DNA of 8,539 bases from an uncultured bacterium. GTDB taxonomy: Bacteria > Actinomycetota > Actinomycetes > S36-B12. This document shows positions 1 to 6,365 of the stretch, piece after piece. The translations under genes were made by a program, and so were the position numbers. Every line of letters starts with the position of its first letter. Position 1 is the stretch's first letter. The stretch lies in contig CAITYI010000220.1 of the NCBI GenBank assembly GCA_903896585.1, forward strand, positions 1 to 8,539, given 5' to 3'. The notes beneath the pieces are model-generated. The model was not told the DNA's origin. It did no database searches and saw only the letters and a list, made by a program, of their open reading frames with translations.

Positions 1-653
1 AAGGTCTCCCAACAGCGGTGCTGGGAAACTCCGATCAAGTCAAAGTGGGGGAACTGGTAATCGCAATTGGTGCCCCGCTTGGCCTCAATGGCACGGTCAC
101 CTCTGGGATAATTAGTTCACTAAATCGCCCGGTGACGGCCGGCGGAAGAGGCGATCTCGCATTCATTAACGCGGTGCAAACCGATGCGGCAATTAACCCT
201 GGGAACTCAGGCGGACCGCTCCTGGACGGTGTGGGGCGAGTTATCGGTGTCAATTCAGCCATTGCCACGCTCGCGGGTACATCGAACGCGGAAGTGGGCT
301 CCATTGGACTGGGTTTTGCAATTCCCATCAATAGTGCGAAGAGAATCGCAGAAGAAATTATTGCCACGGGTGAATCCAATACCCCCATTATTGGCGTGGT
401 ACTTAATACGGCATACACCGGTGAGGGTGCTGAAGTGGGTGAGCTGACCTCTGGCGGTCCGGCGGAGGTTGCGGGTATCCGAGTGGGCGATGTCATCACA
501 GAGCTCAATGGTCGACTCGTGGCGGACTCAACGGAACTAGTTGTGGCAATTCGTAGTTATGCCCCGGGGGAGAGTGTGGATTTGGCGATCACACGCAATG
601 GTCAGTCTGAAAATCTCACCTTGGTTCTTGGTTCCTCCACCGACATCGGCTGA
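1..653 (+). CDS. htrA: HtrA/DegP-type serine protease with PDZ domain, 3' part (5' end outside window)
   Basis: The frame is open to the left edge (first full codon at base 3) and ends with TGA at 651-653, leaving 216 residues. Seen: the trypsin-fold core GELVIAIGAPLGL near residues 16-28 and the nucleophile motif NPGNSGG, with the catalytic serine at residue 69 (codon 207-209). After GLGFAIPI, a PDZ domain runs from about residue 126 to the end and includes GGPAEVAGIRVGDVI. The catalytic His and Asp, and any membrane anchor, lie outside the window. The family degrades or refolds misfolded proteins outside the cytoplasmic membrane. In Actinomycetes htrA usually lies between sigE/rseA and tatB, and the tatB gene here fits that order. 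The stop is 48 bases before tatB, which seems to have its own promoter. The apparent GTG at base 18 is an internal valine codon, not a start. The family call is firm; the symbol rests on domain order and synteny. Confidence 0.93.
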   Translation, partial: GLPTAVLGNSDQVKVGELVIAIGAPLGLNGTVTSGIISSLNRPVTAGGRGDLAFINAVQTDAAINPGNSGGPLLDGVGRVIGVNSAIATLAGTSNAEVGSIGLGFAIPINSAKRIAEEIIATGESNTPIIGVVLNTAYTGEGAEVGELTSGGPAEVAGIRVGDVITELNGRLVADSTELVVAIRSYAPGESVDLAITRNGQSENLTLVLGSSTDIG

Positions 654-665
654 TTCGACACCACA

Positions 666-695
666 TCGACATTGATTGGCTCACAGGCGTAGCCT
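666..695 (+). promoter_or_regulatory. Candidate promoter of tatB (leaderless)
   Basis: A TAGCCT hexamer at 690-695 sits exactly at -12 to -7 from the GTG of tatB, so transcription would begin on the start codon. TCGACA at 666-671 resembles a -35 box, with an 18-base spacer. The AGGAA at 696-700 is only one base from the GTG, too close for a normal Shine-Dalgarno site, which favours leaderless initiation. A small dyad, AGGC-GTA-GCCT (685-695), overlaps the -10 box and may be chance. Confidence 0.55.
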
Positions 696-701
696 AGGAA
701 C

Positions 702-1025
702 GTGTTTGACATCGGGATTGGCGAGCTCATTGCCCTTGGGGTAATTGGTTTGTTGGTATTTGGCCCTGAAAAATTGCCGCGAGCAGCGGCAGATGCCTCG
801 AAGTGGATCAAGCAGATTAGAGGTATGGCCGTAACCGCCCGCAAGGATCTAGCCGATTCCGCTGGTATTGATTTCAAGGATACGGTCAATTCCGTAAAAG
901 GACTTGCCGATTACCATCCCCGGAAACTTGCAACCTCAATTTTCAACGATGACCCTGACGAAACGGCGCCTGCAGATTCTTCAGCAACTAAGAAGTCACC
1001 CGCATTCGATCCCGACGCCACCTAG
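702..1025 (+). CDS. tatB: Sec-independent (Tat) translocase subunit TatB
   Basis: A 107-residue protein starting at GTG and ending with TAG at 1023-1025. The N-terminus MFDIGIGELIALGVIGLLVFGPEKLP is the classic TatA/B pattern: a short periplasmic end, one transmembrane helix (about residues 6-21), the FGP hinge and then an amphipathic helix (about 24-45). The MFDIG start and the longer polar tail favour TatB over TatA. TatB works with TatC to recognise twin-arginine signal peptides and pass folded proteins across the membrane. The C-terminal half is acidic and low in complexity, and the protein is short for actinobacterial TatB. The GTG start is fixed by the family N-terminus and a -10 box exactly 12 bases upstream. 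It follows htrA in the same direction and converges on mrp. No tatA or tatC lies in the window, which is usual for this locus. Confidence 0.93.
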   Translation: MFDIGIGELIALGVIGLLVFGPEKLPRAAADASKWIKQIRGMAVTARKDLADSAGIDFKDTVNSVKGLADYHPRKLATSIFNDDPDETAPADSSATKKSPAFDPDAT

Positions 1026-1047
1026 GGCTGATTGCAGGTCAGGACGA

Positions 1048-1067
1048 CCGGCTTAGCGGCCAGCCGG
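1048..1067. terminator. Weak candidate hairpin between convergent tatB and mrp
   Basis: CCGGCT (1048-1053) and AGCCGG (1062-1067) form a perfect 6-bp GC-rich stem with an 8-base loop. It covers the stop codon of mrp (1053-1055, minus strand) and lies 22 bases after the tatB stop. No T-run follows on either strand, so this is not a convincing intrinsic terminator. It could slow polymerase, protect a 3' end or be chance. Confidence 0.25.
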
Positions 1068-2222
1068 GGAAATATTCAGTGACATGCCAGCCAGACCGCG
1101 TGGTGTGGTTGCTAACGCACCGGCAATCGAAATGATTTCCGCACCAGCGGGTGATTCAGGGAAAGCTATTACGAGTGGCTCGCCATTGTCGCCACCCTCT
1201 CGCAGCCGAACATCAAATGGAATCTGGCCCAAAAGTGGAATCTCGGACCCAAATGCCTTGCTCAAGCCATCGGCAACCAACTGACCACCACCGGCACCAA
1301 ATAAGTCGAGTGGCTCACCACAGTGCGGGCACGGGAATGCACTCATGTTCTCAATCACACCCAAAACTTTTTGATGAGTTTGGGTGGCCAGAGTTCCGGC
1401 GCGAATTGCAACATCGGCTGCCCCTCGCTGTGGAGTTGTGACTACAACGATTTCAGCATGGGGCAGCAGTTGGGCGGTGGACATGGCGATGTCACCGGTG
1501 CCGGGCGGAAGATCCAAGAGGAGATAGTCCAAGTCGCCCCACCAGACATCGGAAAGAAATTGCTCAAGTGCCCGGTGCAACATTGGTCCACGGAAAGCGA
1601 CCGGCTGCTCAATGCCACCCGGCTTAAATGGCAACATGGAAATCACTCGAACGCCATAGCCCTGTGGGGGCATGATCAGGCCCTCCACCATGGTGGGTGG
1701 CGCCATGGCATTGAGCATCCGCGGAATGGAGTGCCCGTAGACATCGGCATCCAGTAAACCAACCGAATAGCCTCGTTGAGCTAATGAAACTGCCAAGTTA
1801 GCCGTGATTGAGGACTTGCCCACGCCACCTTTGCCCGAAGCAATTGCATAAATTTTGGTGAGTGAACCGGGTTTAGTGAATGGATTCTCTTTATCTGGCC
1901 GGCCACCCCGAAGAATCTGTTTCATGTTGGCGCGCTGTTCATCGTTCATGACATCCAGTTCGACACTGACTTTTGTCACTCCGGCAACTTTCATTACTGC
2001 ATCGGTGACGCGGTCAATGATCGTAGTCTTCATGGGGCAGCCTGAGACGGTCAAGAACACGCCGACCTCTACAACGCCACCTTTTCGAATATCAACACCC
2101 TTGACCATGCCGATCTCGGTGATGGGGCGATGAATTTCAGGGTCATTAACCGTGGCGAGCGCGGCATTAACTTCGTCAATGGAAACAGATGAATCAGATG
2201 ATTGCGTGCGAGAGAATGCCAT
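1053..2222 (-). CDS. mrp: Mrp/ApbC/NBP35-type iron-sulfur cluster carrier ATPase
   Basis: A 389-residue protein, ATG at 2222 to TAA at 1055-1053. An N-terminal MIP18/DUF59 domain (about residues 14-95) contains NDPEI and SGCPM, with Cys62. A P-loop ATPase domain follows, with the deviant Walker A GKGGVGKS (130-137), a Walker B-like stretch YLLLDLPPGTGD (233-244) and the family ENMSAF motif (291-296). The CPHC pair (Cys298, Cys301) carries the bridging Fe-S cluster at the dimer interface. The family binds and passes Fe-S clusters to target proteins in the cytoplasm. The gene lies 9 bases after the DUF1003 gene in the same direction. No Shine-Dalgarno site precedes the ATG, but TAGCAT sits at -12 to -7, suggesting an internal leaderless promoter besides any read-through. 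All key motifs are present. The mrp position next to tatB is conserved in Actinomycetes. Confidence 0.95.
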   Translation of the reverse strand: MAFSRTQSSDSSVSIDEVNAALATVNDPEIHRPITEIGMVKGVDIRKGGVVEVGVFLTVSGCPMKTTIIDRVTDAVMKVAGVTKVSVELDVMNDEQRANMKQILRGGRPDKENPFTKPGSLTKIYAIASGKGGVGKSSITANLAVSLAQRGYSVGLLDADVYGHSIPRMLNAMAPPTMVEGLIMPPQGYGVRVISMLPFKPGGIEQPVAFRGPMLHRALEQFLSDVWWGDLDYLLLDLPPGTGDIAMSTAQLLPHAEIVVVTTPQRGAADVAIRAGTLATQTHQKVLGVIENMSAFPCPHCGEPLDLFGAGGGQLVADGLSKAFGSEIPLLGQIPFDVRLREGGDNGEPLVIAFPESPAGAEIISIAGALATTPRGLAGMSLNISPAGR

Positions 2223-2228
2223 GTCCCG

Positions 2229-2234
2229 ATGCTA
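2229..2234 (-). promoter_or_regulatory. Candidate -10 box of mrp, overlapping the stop codon of the upstream gene
   Basis: Read on the minus strand, TAGCAT lies exactly at -12 to -7 from the mrp ATG. Its first three bases are the TAG stop of the DUF1003 gene. It sits inside a perfect dyad, CCCGAT-AGC-ATCGGG (2239 to 2225). No good -35 box is visible, which is common for actinobacterial leaderless promoters. Confidence 0.5.
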
Positions 2235-2786
2235 TCGGGGGTGGGTTCCCTCGGCATCTGCGTCACCCTGGGGTTCTGAAGTTTCTTCGATTCGCGCAAG
2301 TCGATCATTGATCTCTTCAAGTAGGTCGCGTAATTCGCCGCGCAAAAAGTCTCGAGTTGCTACTTCGCCCATGGCATTGCGCAAGTCTGAGATTTCACGA
2401 GCTAGGTAGTCGCTGTCGGCCAAAATACGCTCATTTCGACTACGGTCCTCTTGAAATTGCACTCGATCTCTGTCCATTTGCCTATTTTGTGCAAGGAGAA
2501 TCAACGGAGCGGCATATGAAGCCTGCAGAGACAAGAGCAATGTTAGGAATATAAAGGGATATGCATCAGGTTTCCACTGCTCTGGTGCAAACACATTCCA
2601 GCTGACCCAGGCAACTACAACAACCGTCATCCAGGCAATGAAGACCCACGATCCAATATGTCGGGCAACGCGCTCTGACAGGCGTCCAAAAGTTTCCGGA
2701 TCATAATTCGGCCGACGGCCGCGACTTCGGTCCAGTGGTTGATCGAATCGGGTATCCCTCGTGTGCTTTGGCTTTGAATCAGGCAT
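2232..2786 (-). CDS. DUF1003 family membrane protein
   Basis: A 184-residue protein from ATG at 2786 to TAG at 2234-2232. Seen: a basic N-terminus, two predicted transmembrane helices (about residues 45-67 and 77-98), the DUF1003 hallmark around LSLQASYAAPLILLAQNRQ (85-103) followed by DRDR, and a charged C-terminal region (about 104-170) likely to form a coiled coil in the cytoplasm. The molecular function of DUF1003 is not established. The frame extends up to codon 2828, but the inner ATG at 2786 is preferred: it gives an 8-base overlap with the CBS gene, has a purine-rich GGCGGGA just upstream, and avoids a 50-base overlap. The overlap implies translational coupling with the MgtE_N/CBS protein, and no -10 box is seen before this start. 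This gene sits between mrp and the CBS gene in the known actinobacterial order. Confidence 0.88.
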   Translation of the reverse strand: MPDSKPKHTRDTRFDQPLDRSRGRRPNYDPETFGRLSERVARHIGSWVFIAWMTVVVVAWVSWNVFAPEQWKPDAYPFIFLTLLLSLQASYAAPLILLAQNRQMDRDRVQFQEDRSRNERILADSDYLAREISDLRNAMGEVATRDFLRGELRDLLEEINDRLARIEETSEPQGDADAEGTHPR

Positions 2787-4011
2787 TTTCCCGCCAGCCT
2801 TCTGGAAGCATGTGGTCAACGAGGTCATCGAATGTCACGGCGCCAACGAGGGATCCGCTTTCATCGACAACCGGTAGTGCCACGAGGTTGTATGTGGCAA
2901 AGCTGCGGGTGAGATCAGACAGTGGTGTATCCGGGCGCATTGGTTCAATTGTGGTGTCGATAATCGAGGAAACCAGTGAAGATGGCGGCTCGCGAAGGAG
3001 TCGCTGAAAGTGGCAGACCCCTAGGTACTTGCCGGTGGGAGTTTCGGTAGGAGTACGGCACACGTACACCTGTGAGGCCAGCGCTGGGGAAAGCTCGGGA
3101 TTGCGAATTCGGGCGAGGGCATCGGCCACTGTTTCATCGGGGGCCATGACAATTGGTTCGCTGGTCATCATGCCACCCGCGGAGAAATCATCGTAGGTGA
3201 GTAATCGGCGAATATCGTCGGCTTCGTCAGGCTCCATGCGCCCCAAGAGGGCTTCAGCGCGTTCTGGTGGCAACTCGGAGATCAGATCTGCGGCATCGTC
3301 AGGATCCATTTCTTCAAGGACATCAGCAGCGCGTTCGGCCTCTAGGGTCTCCAGAATCTCGATTTGATCTTGGTCAGGAAGTTCCTCGAGTACATCGGCT
3401 AATCGCTGATCATCTAATTCCCGCGCAATTTCCAGTCGACGCTTGGGTGGGAGTTCATGCAACATTGCGGCGACATCGGCTGCACGCAGGGAGTCCATGG
3501 TCGCCAGGAGTTGTTCCGCTGGTTGATCGTGATTGGGTAGTGAGAGACCGGTGACGGAGTTCCAATCCACAATTATTTTCTCACTGCGCCGGCGAAATCC
3601 TGTTGGAGCTTTGCGAACAAAAAGTTTGTCCACGAGCCATTCTCGATTGCGAGACTGCTCAACACCAACGTCTTCGATAGTGACACGTTCATTCGAACCA
3701 ATGAGGGTTACGGAGCGATCTAGTAACTCGGCGGTGACCAACGTTTCATTGCGGCGCTGTTCAAATCGACGCAAGTTCACCATTCCGGTCACAATGATTT
3801 GACCGGAGTCAATGGCGGTAATTTTGGTCATGGGAACAAAAATGCGGCGACGCGGTGGAACTTCAATGACTAACCCGGTCAGGCGCGGAGCGTTGGCACC
3901 GGATCGCAGCACCACGGTGGCATCGCGAACTTTGCCCATGTGGTCGCCCATAGGATCGAATACACCCAACCCGTTGAGGTGGGCGAGGAAAACTCGGGCA
4001 TTTGCGCTCAC
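2779..4011 (-). CDS. MgtE intracellular N-domain and CBS-pair protein without a channel domain
   Basis: A 410-residue protein, GTG at 4011 to TGA at 2781-2779. Residues about 1-155 resemble PRC-barrel-like modules (for example GLGVFDPMGDHMGKVRDATVV). Residues about 165-270 are an acidic helical MgtE_N superhelix with repeated ADVLEELP / AADVLEEMDPDDAADLI / ERAEALL units. LLTYDDFSAGGMMT (270-283) is the MgtE-type entry to a CBS pair covering about 280-402. There is no hydrophobic C-terminal segment, so unlike MgtE (about 450 residues with five membrane helices) it cannot itself be a magnesium channel. In MgtE these domains bind Mg2+ and, in the CBS pair, ATP to gate the pore. A soluble sensor or regulator is inferred. 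The GTG start is supported by TAGCCT at -12 to -7. The gene overlaps the DUF1003 gene and is divergent from a DMT permease. It matches the conserved actinobacterial gene of this locus (Rv1232c-like). Confidence 0.9.
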   Translation of the reverse strand: MSANARVFLAHLNGLGVFDPMGDHMGKVRDATVVLRSGANAPRLTGLVIEVPPRRRIFVPMTKITAIDSGQIIVTGMVNLRRFEQRRNETLVTAELLDRSVTLIGSNERVTIEDVGVEQSRNREWLVDKLFVRKAPTGFRRRSEKIIVDWNSVTGLSLPNHDQPAEQLLATMDSLRAADVAAMLHELPPKRRLEIARELDDQRLADVLEELPDQDQIEILETLEAERAADVLEEMDPDDAADLISELPPERAEALLGRMEPDEADDIRRLLTYDDFSAGGMMTSEPIVMAPDETVADALARIRNPELSPALASQVYVCRTPTETPTGKYLGVCHFQRLLREPPSSLVSSIIDTTIEPMRPDTPLSDLTRSFATYNLVALPVVDESGSLVGAVTFDDLVDHMLPEGWRENA

Positions 4012-4017
4012 ATGGGA

Positions 4018-4023
4018 AGGCTA
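4018..4023 (-). promoter_or_regulatory. Candidate leaderless -10 box of the MgtE_N/CBS gene
   Basis: Read on the minus strand, TAGCCT lies exactly at -12 to -7 from the GTG at 4011 and is identical to the tatB box. No Shine-Dalgarno site precedes the GTG. An imperfect dyad (4014-4033, arms of 8 bases matching at 7) covers it. A clear -35 box is not visible. Confidence 0.55.
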
Positions 4024-4070
4024 CCGCTTTCCCCAAGGTATCCCGACCACGTCTCGCCGAGTACTTACGG

Positions 4071-4076
4071 CAGGCT
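4071..4076 (+). promoter_or_regulatory. Possible one-mismatch -10 box of the DMT permease gene
   Basis: CAGGCT sits at -12 to -7 from the ATG at 4083. It keeps the A at -11 and T at -7 but has C at -12. This is weak on its own and is listed because the position matches the other starts in the window. The AGG inside it, 8 bases before the ATG, could instead act as a poor Shine-Dalgarno site. Confidence 0.25.
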
Positions 4077-4082
4077 TCGGCT

Positions 4083-5018
4083 ATGTCGTCGGGATCTGCA
4101 CATCAGTCGGTCGACTCACTGCGCCCCCCTCCCGCGGGTGACCTGCTGGCACTGGGTGTTGCCGTTGTATTCATTGCCCTCAGTGGCCCTCTCATTGCGG
4201 CGACCGCAGCACCGTTTTTGGCCATTGCGTTTTGGCGGTGTTTTATTGGTAGTGGGCTGACCGGGATATGGGTGCTGCTACGCAACCGACAATCACTTTG
4301 GGTCCTCACCAAGCGTGAATTGAAACTGACTGCCATTGCTGGAGTGTTTCTCGGCCTGCACTTTGCCACGTGGATTCCATCCCTGGCATTCACCTCCGTT
4401 GCCGCATCTACCGCGTTGGTGGCCACCCAACCAATCTGGGCCGCGTTCATTGCTCGGGCCCGTGGAATCCGAATCGCGCCGGCGGCGTGGGTTGGAATCT
4501 TTATTGCTCTGGCCGGAGTTCTTTTCTTGACCGGAGTAGACGTCCGTCTGGACTCACGGCATCTGATCGGGGATCTCTTAGCTCTTGCCGGTGCAGTATT
4601 CGCCGCTGCATATGTTTCCGTGGGGGAACGAGTTCGGCAGACTGTGTCAACCGCGACCATGACCTTTTTGCTGTATGGAGTCGCTGCAATGACCGTGCTG
4701 CCAATACTGGTGATCTTCCAACAGGAGCTCATTGGATTTAGTGCCCAAGCGTGGCTGATGATTCTGGCGATCACCCTGGGGGCCCAACTTCTGGGTCACA
4801 CCCTGCTGAACAAGGTGCTGAAAAATTCTTCTGCCACTTTTGTGTCTCTCACGATTTTATTCGAGATGCCGGGCGCAGCAATTGTGGCTGCAGTGTGGCT
4901 GGGTCAAACGCCGCCGGTCGCGATTTATCCCGCAGCAGCCATGATTTTGTTGGGAATTGTAATTGTGATTCGGTCGAGTTCGGCAATCAAGGAGCCATTA
5001 GAGTCGCCGCCCATTTAA
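4083..5018 (+). CDS. EamA/DMT-family permease
   Basis: A 311-residue membrane protein, ATG at 4083 to TAA at 5016-5018. It shows two EamA repeats with about ten hydrophobic helices. The first half includes FWRCFIGSGLTG (50-61) and ATQPIWAAFIARARG (114-128). The second half includes GDLLALAGAVFAAAYV (163-178) and EMPGAAIVAAVWLGQTPP (261-278), both typical of the drug/metabolite transporter superfamily. Such proteins move small metabolites, often amino acids or nucleosides, across the cytoplasmic membrane. The substrate cannot be read from sequence. The frame continues upstream to an ATG at 4002, but that start would run into the divergent CBS gene and add a non-hydrophobic tail; 4083 leaves a sensible divergent gap of 71 bases. 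The stop lies in the first of three 15-bp tandem repeats, and the gene converges on the MFS gene. Confidence 0.9.
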   Translation: MSSGSAHQSVDSLRPPPAGDLLALGVAVVFIALSGPLIAATAAPFLAIAFWRCFIGSGLTGIWVLLRNRQSLWVLTKRELKLTAIAGVFLGLHFATWIPSLAFTSVAASTALVATQPIWAAFIARARGIRIAPAAWVGIFIALAGVLFLTGVDVRLDSRHLIGDLLALAGAVFAAAYVSVGERVRQTVSTATMTFLLYGVAAMTVLPILVIFQQELIGFSAQAWLMILAITLGAQLLGHTLLNKVLKNSSATFVSLTILFEMPGAAIVAAVWLGQTPPVAIYPAAAMILLGIVIVIRSSSAIKEPLESPPI

Positions 5019-5059
5019 CTCCGGGCGTCTTAACTCTGGGCATTTTAACTCTGGGCGTC
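5015..5059. repeat. Three tandem 15-bp units, each with a two-strand TTAA stop
   Basis: Units: TTAACTCCGGGCGTC (5015-5029), TTAACTCTGGGCATT (5030-5044) and TTAACTCTGGGCGTC (5045-5059). Units 1 and 3 differ at one base, 2 and 3 at two, 1 and 2 at three. Because 15 is a multiple of three, both convergent reading frames meet a TAA in every unit. The plus-strand DMT gene stops in unit 1 and the minus-strand MFS gene stops in unit 3. Each unit also repeats the MFS C-terminus: DAQS-stop, NAQS-stop, DARS-stop. Confidence 0.9.
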
Positions 5060-6328
5060 TGTTGTGTTTCGGAGAAAGCGAGCGAGTGGAATGATCAGCA
5101 GCGCTGCAATAACGGCTATTCCAATGCCCCATTGGGTTCCCAGGTTTTCCGAAATGATTCCGACCAGTAGGGGGGTGAAAACGAAGCCTGCTCTGGACAA
5201 CCAACTCACCACAGTGATGGCGTTACCGGGACTAATGCCGGGTATGTAAGTAGCGGCGTGCATGGCTGCCGGGAATAACGTGGCAACACCGAACCCGACA
5301 ACGGCACAGGCTGCAATAAATCCAATGTCATTTCCAACAAAGAGTGAGGCGGCAAGAGCCACGGCAACAACAGACATACTCACTTGGGCAACAAGGCGCT
5401 CACCAAATCGGTTCACAAAGGAATCTCCGAGGAATCTGCCGACGGTGAGCGAAATAGTGAAAGCCACGACACCGAAACCAACATTGTTGGCAGCCATGCC
5501 AATGTCGGTCAAATATATTGAACTCCATCGCTGTGGAACTTCTTCAACCACGACCGCAAGAACAATCAATACTCCCAATCCCAGAAGTGGAAGCATTGTT
5601 GGTCCAGTAAGTTTCCAGCCGGAAATGCGATGTGCGGGAGCAATGGAGGAGGGATCAAGAGCAGGCAGGTGACCCGCTGATATCTCACTTGCAATTGTAG
5701 ATTCAAATGATTTCTCGCCAGCATTTTGATCTGAAGCAGAACTGCGCGGAAGCACCCAATTAAAGGTAATCAGTGTTCCAATAAGTCCTGCGATAGAAAC
5801 CCCGAGCAGAGACCAGCCCAGGGAAATATCGAGTACCAAGGTCAATGCCCCAACCAAGGCTCCGACCACGCTACCTAATGCCCAAAAAGCATGCATGTTG
5901 TTGATGATTGACCGCTGATATATTCGTTGTACTTCAAGACCGTGGGCATTTTGCGAGGCATCCAATACTGAGTCAATCGCCCCAATGGCGAACATCACCA
6001 AAGCAAGTGCGCCGGCGGTTGGTGCTATGCCCACCAGGGGGAGCAGGGGGAGCATGATCAGTAAGGAGTACATGGCAAAAGGGCCACTTCCTAGCCGCTT
6101 GATCCCGATTGCCGCAAATGGGCCGAAGAACAAACCACCGGCTGCACCCGCGCTGAGGACCAAACCCAGGGAGATATCGCTCATGGAGAGCTGTCCCTGA
6201 AGGTCGGCCAATCGCGGGGTGAGGGCGCTCAGGGCAATTCCATTAGCAAAGAACAGAAAAATCGTGGCGATTCGTGCGCGCTTAATCCTCTGATCCACGG
6301 TTGGAGCATATGGTGACGTGCCCCACAT
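5045..6328 (-). CDS. Major facilitator superfamily transporter
   Basis: A 427-residue polytopic protein, ATG at 6328 to TAA at 5047-5045. About twelve hydrophobic helices are visible. Helix 1 begins near residue 18 (RARIATIFLFFANGIALSA). The loop after helix 2, FFGPFAAIGIKRLGSGP, is the MFS motif-A position, and the second half has the equivalent VGRFLGDSFVNRFGE. A long polar central loop (roughly residues 185-235) joins the two halves. The N-terminal pattern, with TPRLADLQGQLSMSDISLGLVL, resembles the YbjJ-like/FucP-like MFS branch, but the substrate is unknown. The frame extends to a GTG at 6358. The ATG at 6328 is preferred because CATGAT lies at -12 to -7 and it leaves 49 rather than 19 bases to the divergent lyase gene; this choice is uncertain. 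The last four residues and the stop fall in a tandem repeat. Confidence 0.88.
   Translation of the reverse strand: MWGTSPYAPTVDQRIKRARIATIFLFFANGIALSALTPRLADLQGQLSMSDISLGLVLSAGAAGGLFFGPFAAIGIKRLGSGPFAMYSLLIMLPLLPLVGIAPTAGALALVMFAIGAIDSVLDASQNAHGLEVQRIYQRSIINNMHAFWALGSVVGALVGALTLVLDISLGWSLLGVSIAGLIGTLITFNWVLPRSSASDQNAGEKSFESTIASEISAGHLPALDPSSIAPAHRISGWKLTGPTMLPLLGLGVLIVLAVVVEEVPQRWSSIYLTDIGMAANNVGFGVVAFTISLTVGRFLGDSFVNRFGERLVAQVSMSVVAVALAASLFVGNDIGFIAACAVVGFGVATLFPAAMHAATYIPGISPGNAITVVSWLSRAGFVFTPLLVGIISENLGTQWGIGIAVIAALLIIPLARFLRNTTDAQS
6035..6052. repeat. Perfect 9-bp tandem duplication inside the MFS gene
   Basis: CAGGGGGAG occurs twice in a row (6035-6043 and 6044-6052). In the MFS frame it encodes the consecutive Leu-Pro-Leu units of MLPLLPLVG in a transmembrane helix. 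It keeps the frame and may be a small slippage product or chance in a hydrophobic segment. Confidence 0.6.
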
Positions 6329-6334
6329 CGGTTC

Positions 6335-6340
6335 ATCATG
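6335..6340 (-). promoter_or_regulatory. Possible one-mismatch -10 box of the MFS gene
   Basis: Read on the minus strand, CATGAT lies at -12 to -7 from the ATG at 6328 and differs from TANNNT only at -12. No Shine-Dalgarno site precedes this ATG. The longer GTG start at 6358 has neither a box at this position nor a Shine-Dalgarno site. Confidence 0.3.
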
Positions 6341-6365
6341 GGGAGCGCACTTGTTCACAGATCGC

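Noticed and set aside
35..508. Minus-strand open frame of 157 codons inside htrA
   Set aside because: It mirrors the protease coding sequence and has no recognisable motif or start context.
1323..1757. Plus-strand open frame of 144 codons inside mrp
   Set aside because: It is antisense to the conserved ATPase domain; its residues (many His, Trp and Cys) reflect the opposite coding strand.
2787..2828. Upstream start for the DUF1003 protein
   Set aside because: It would increase the overlap with the CBS gene to 50 bases. The ATG at 2786 gives a normal coupled overlap with purine-rich bases upstream.
4002..4082. Upstream ATG start for the DMT permease
   Set aside because: It would overlap the start of the divergent CBS gene and add a polar 27-residue tail unusual for the family.
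4103..4774. Long minus-strand open frame of 223 codons inside the DMT gene
   Set aside because: It lies wholly antisense to a clear permease, has an Ala/Arg/Thr-rich composition typical of reverse-frame reading, and shows no domain or start signal.
5008..5027. Possible terminator stem CGCCC ... GGGCG after the DMT gene
   Set aside because: The stem is only five bases with a ten-base loop and no T-run, and it arises partly from the GGGCG inside the tandem repeat unit.
4998..5204. Minus-strand open frame of 68 codons that reads the 15-bp repeats as repeated Pro-Glu-Leu
   Set aside because: Most of it overlaps the MFS gene in another frame, and the repeats are better explained by the stop codons of the two real genes.
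6329..6358. Upstream GTG start for the MFS transporter
   Set aside because: No Shine-Dalgarno site or -10 box is at the right distance, and it leaves only 19 bases to the divergent lyase gene. It is not excluded, only less likely.
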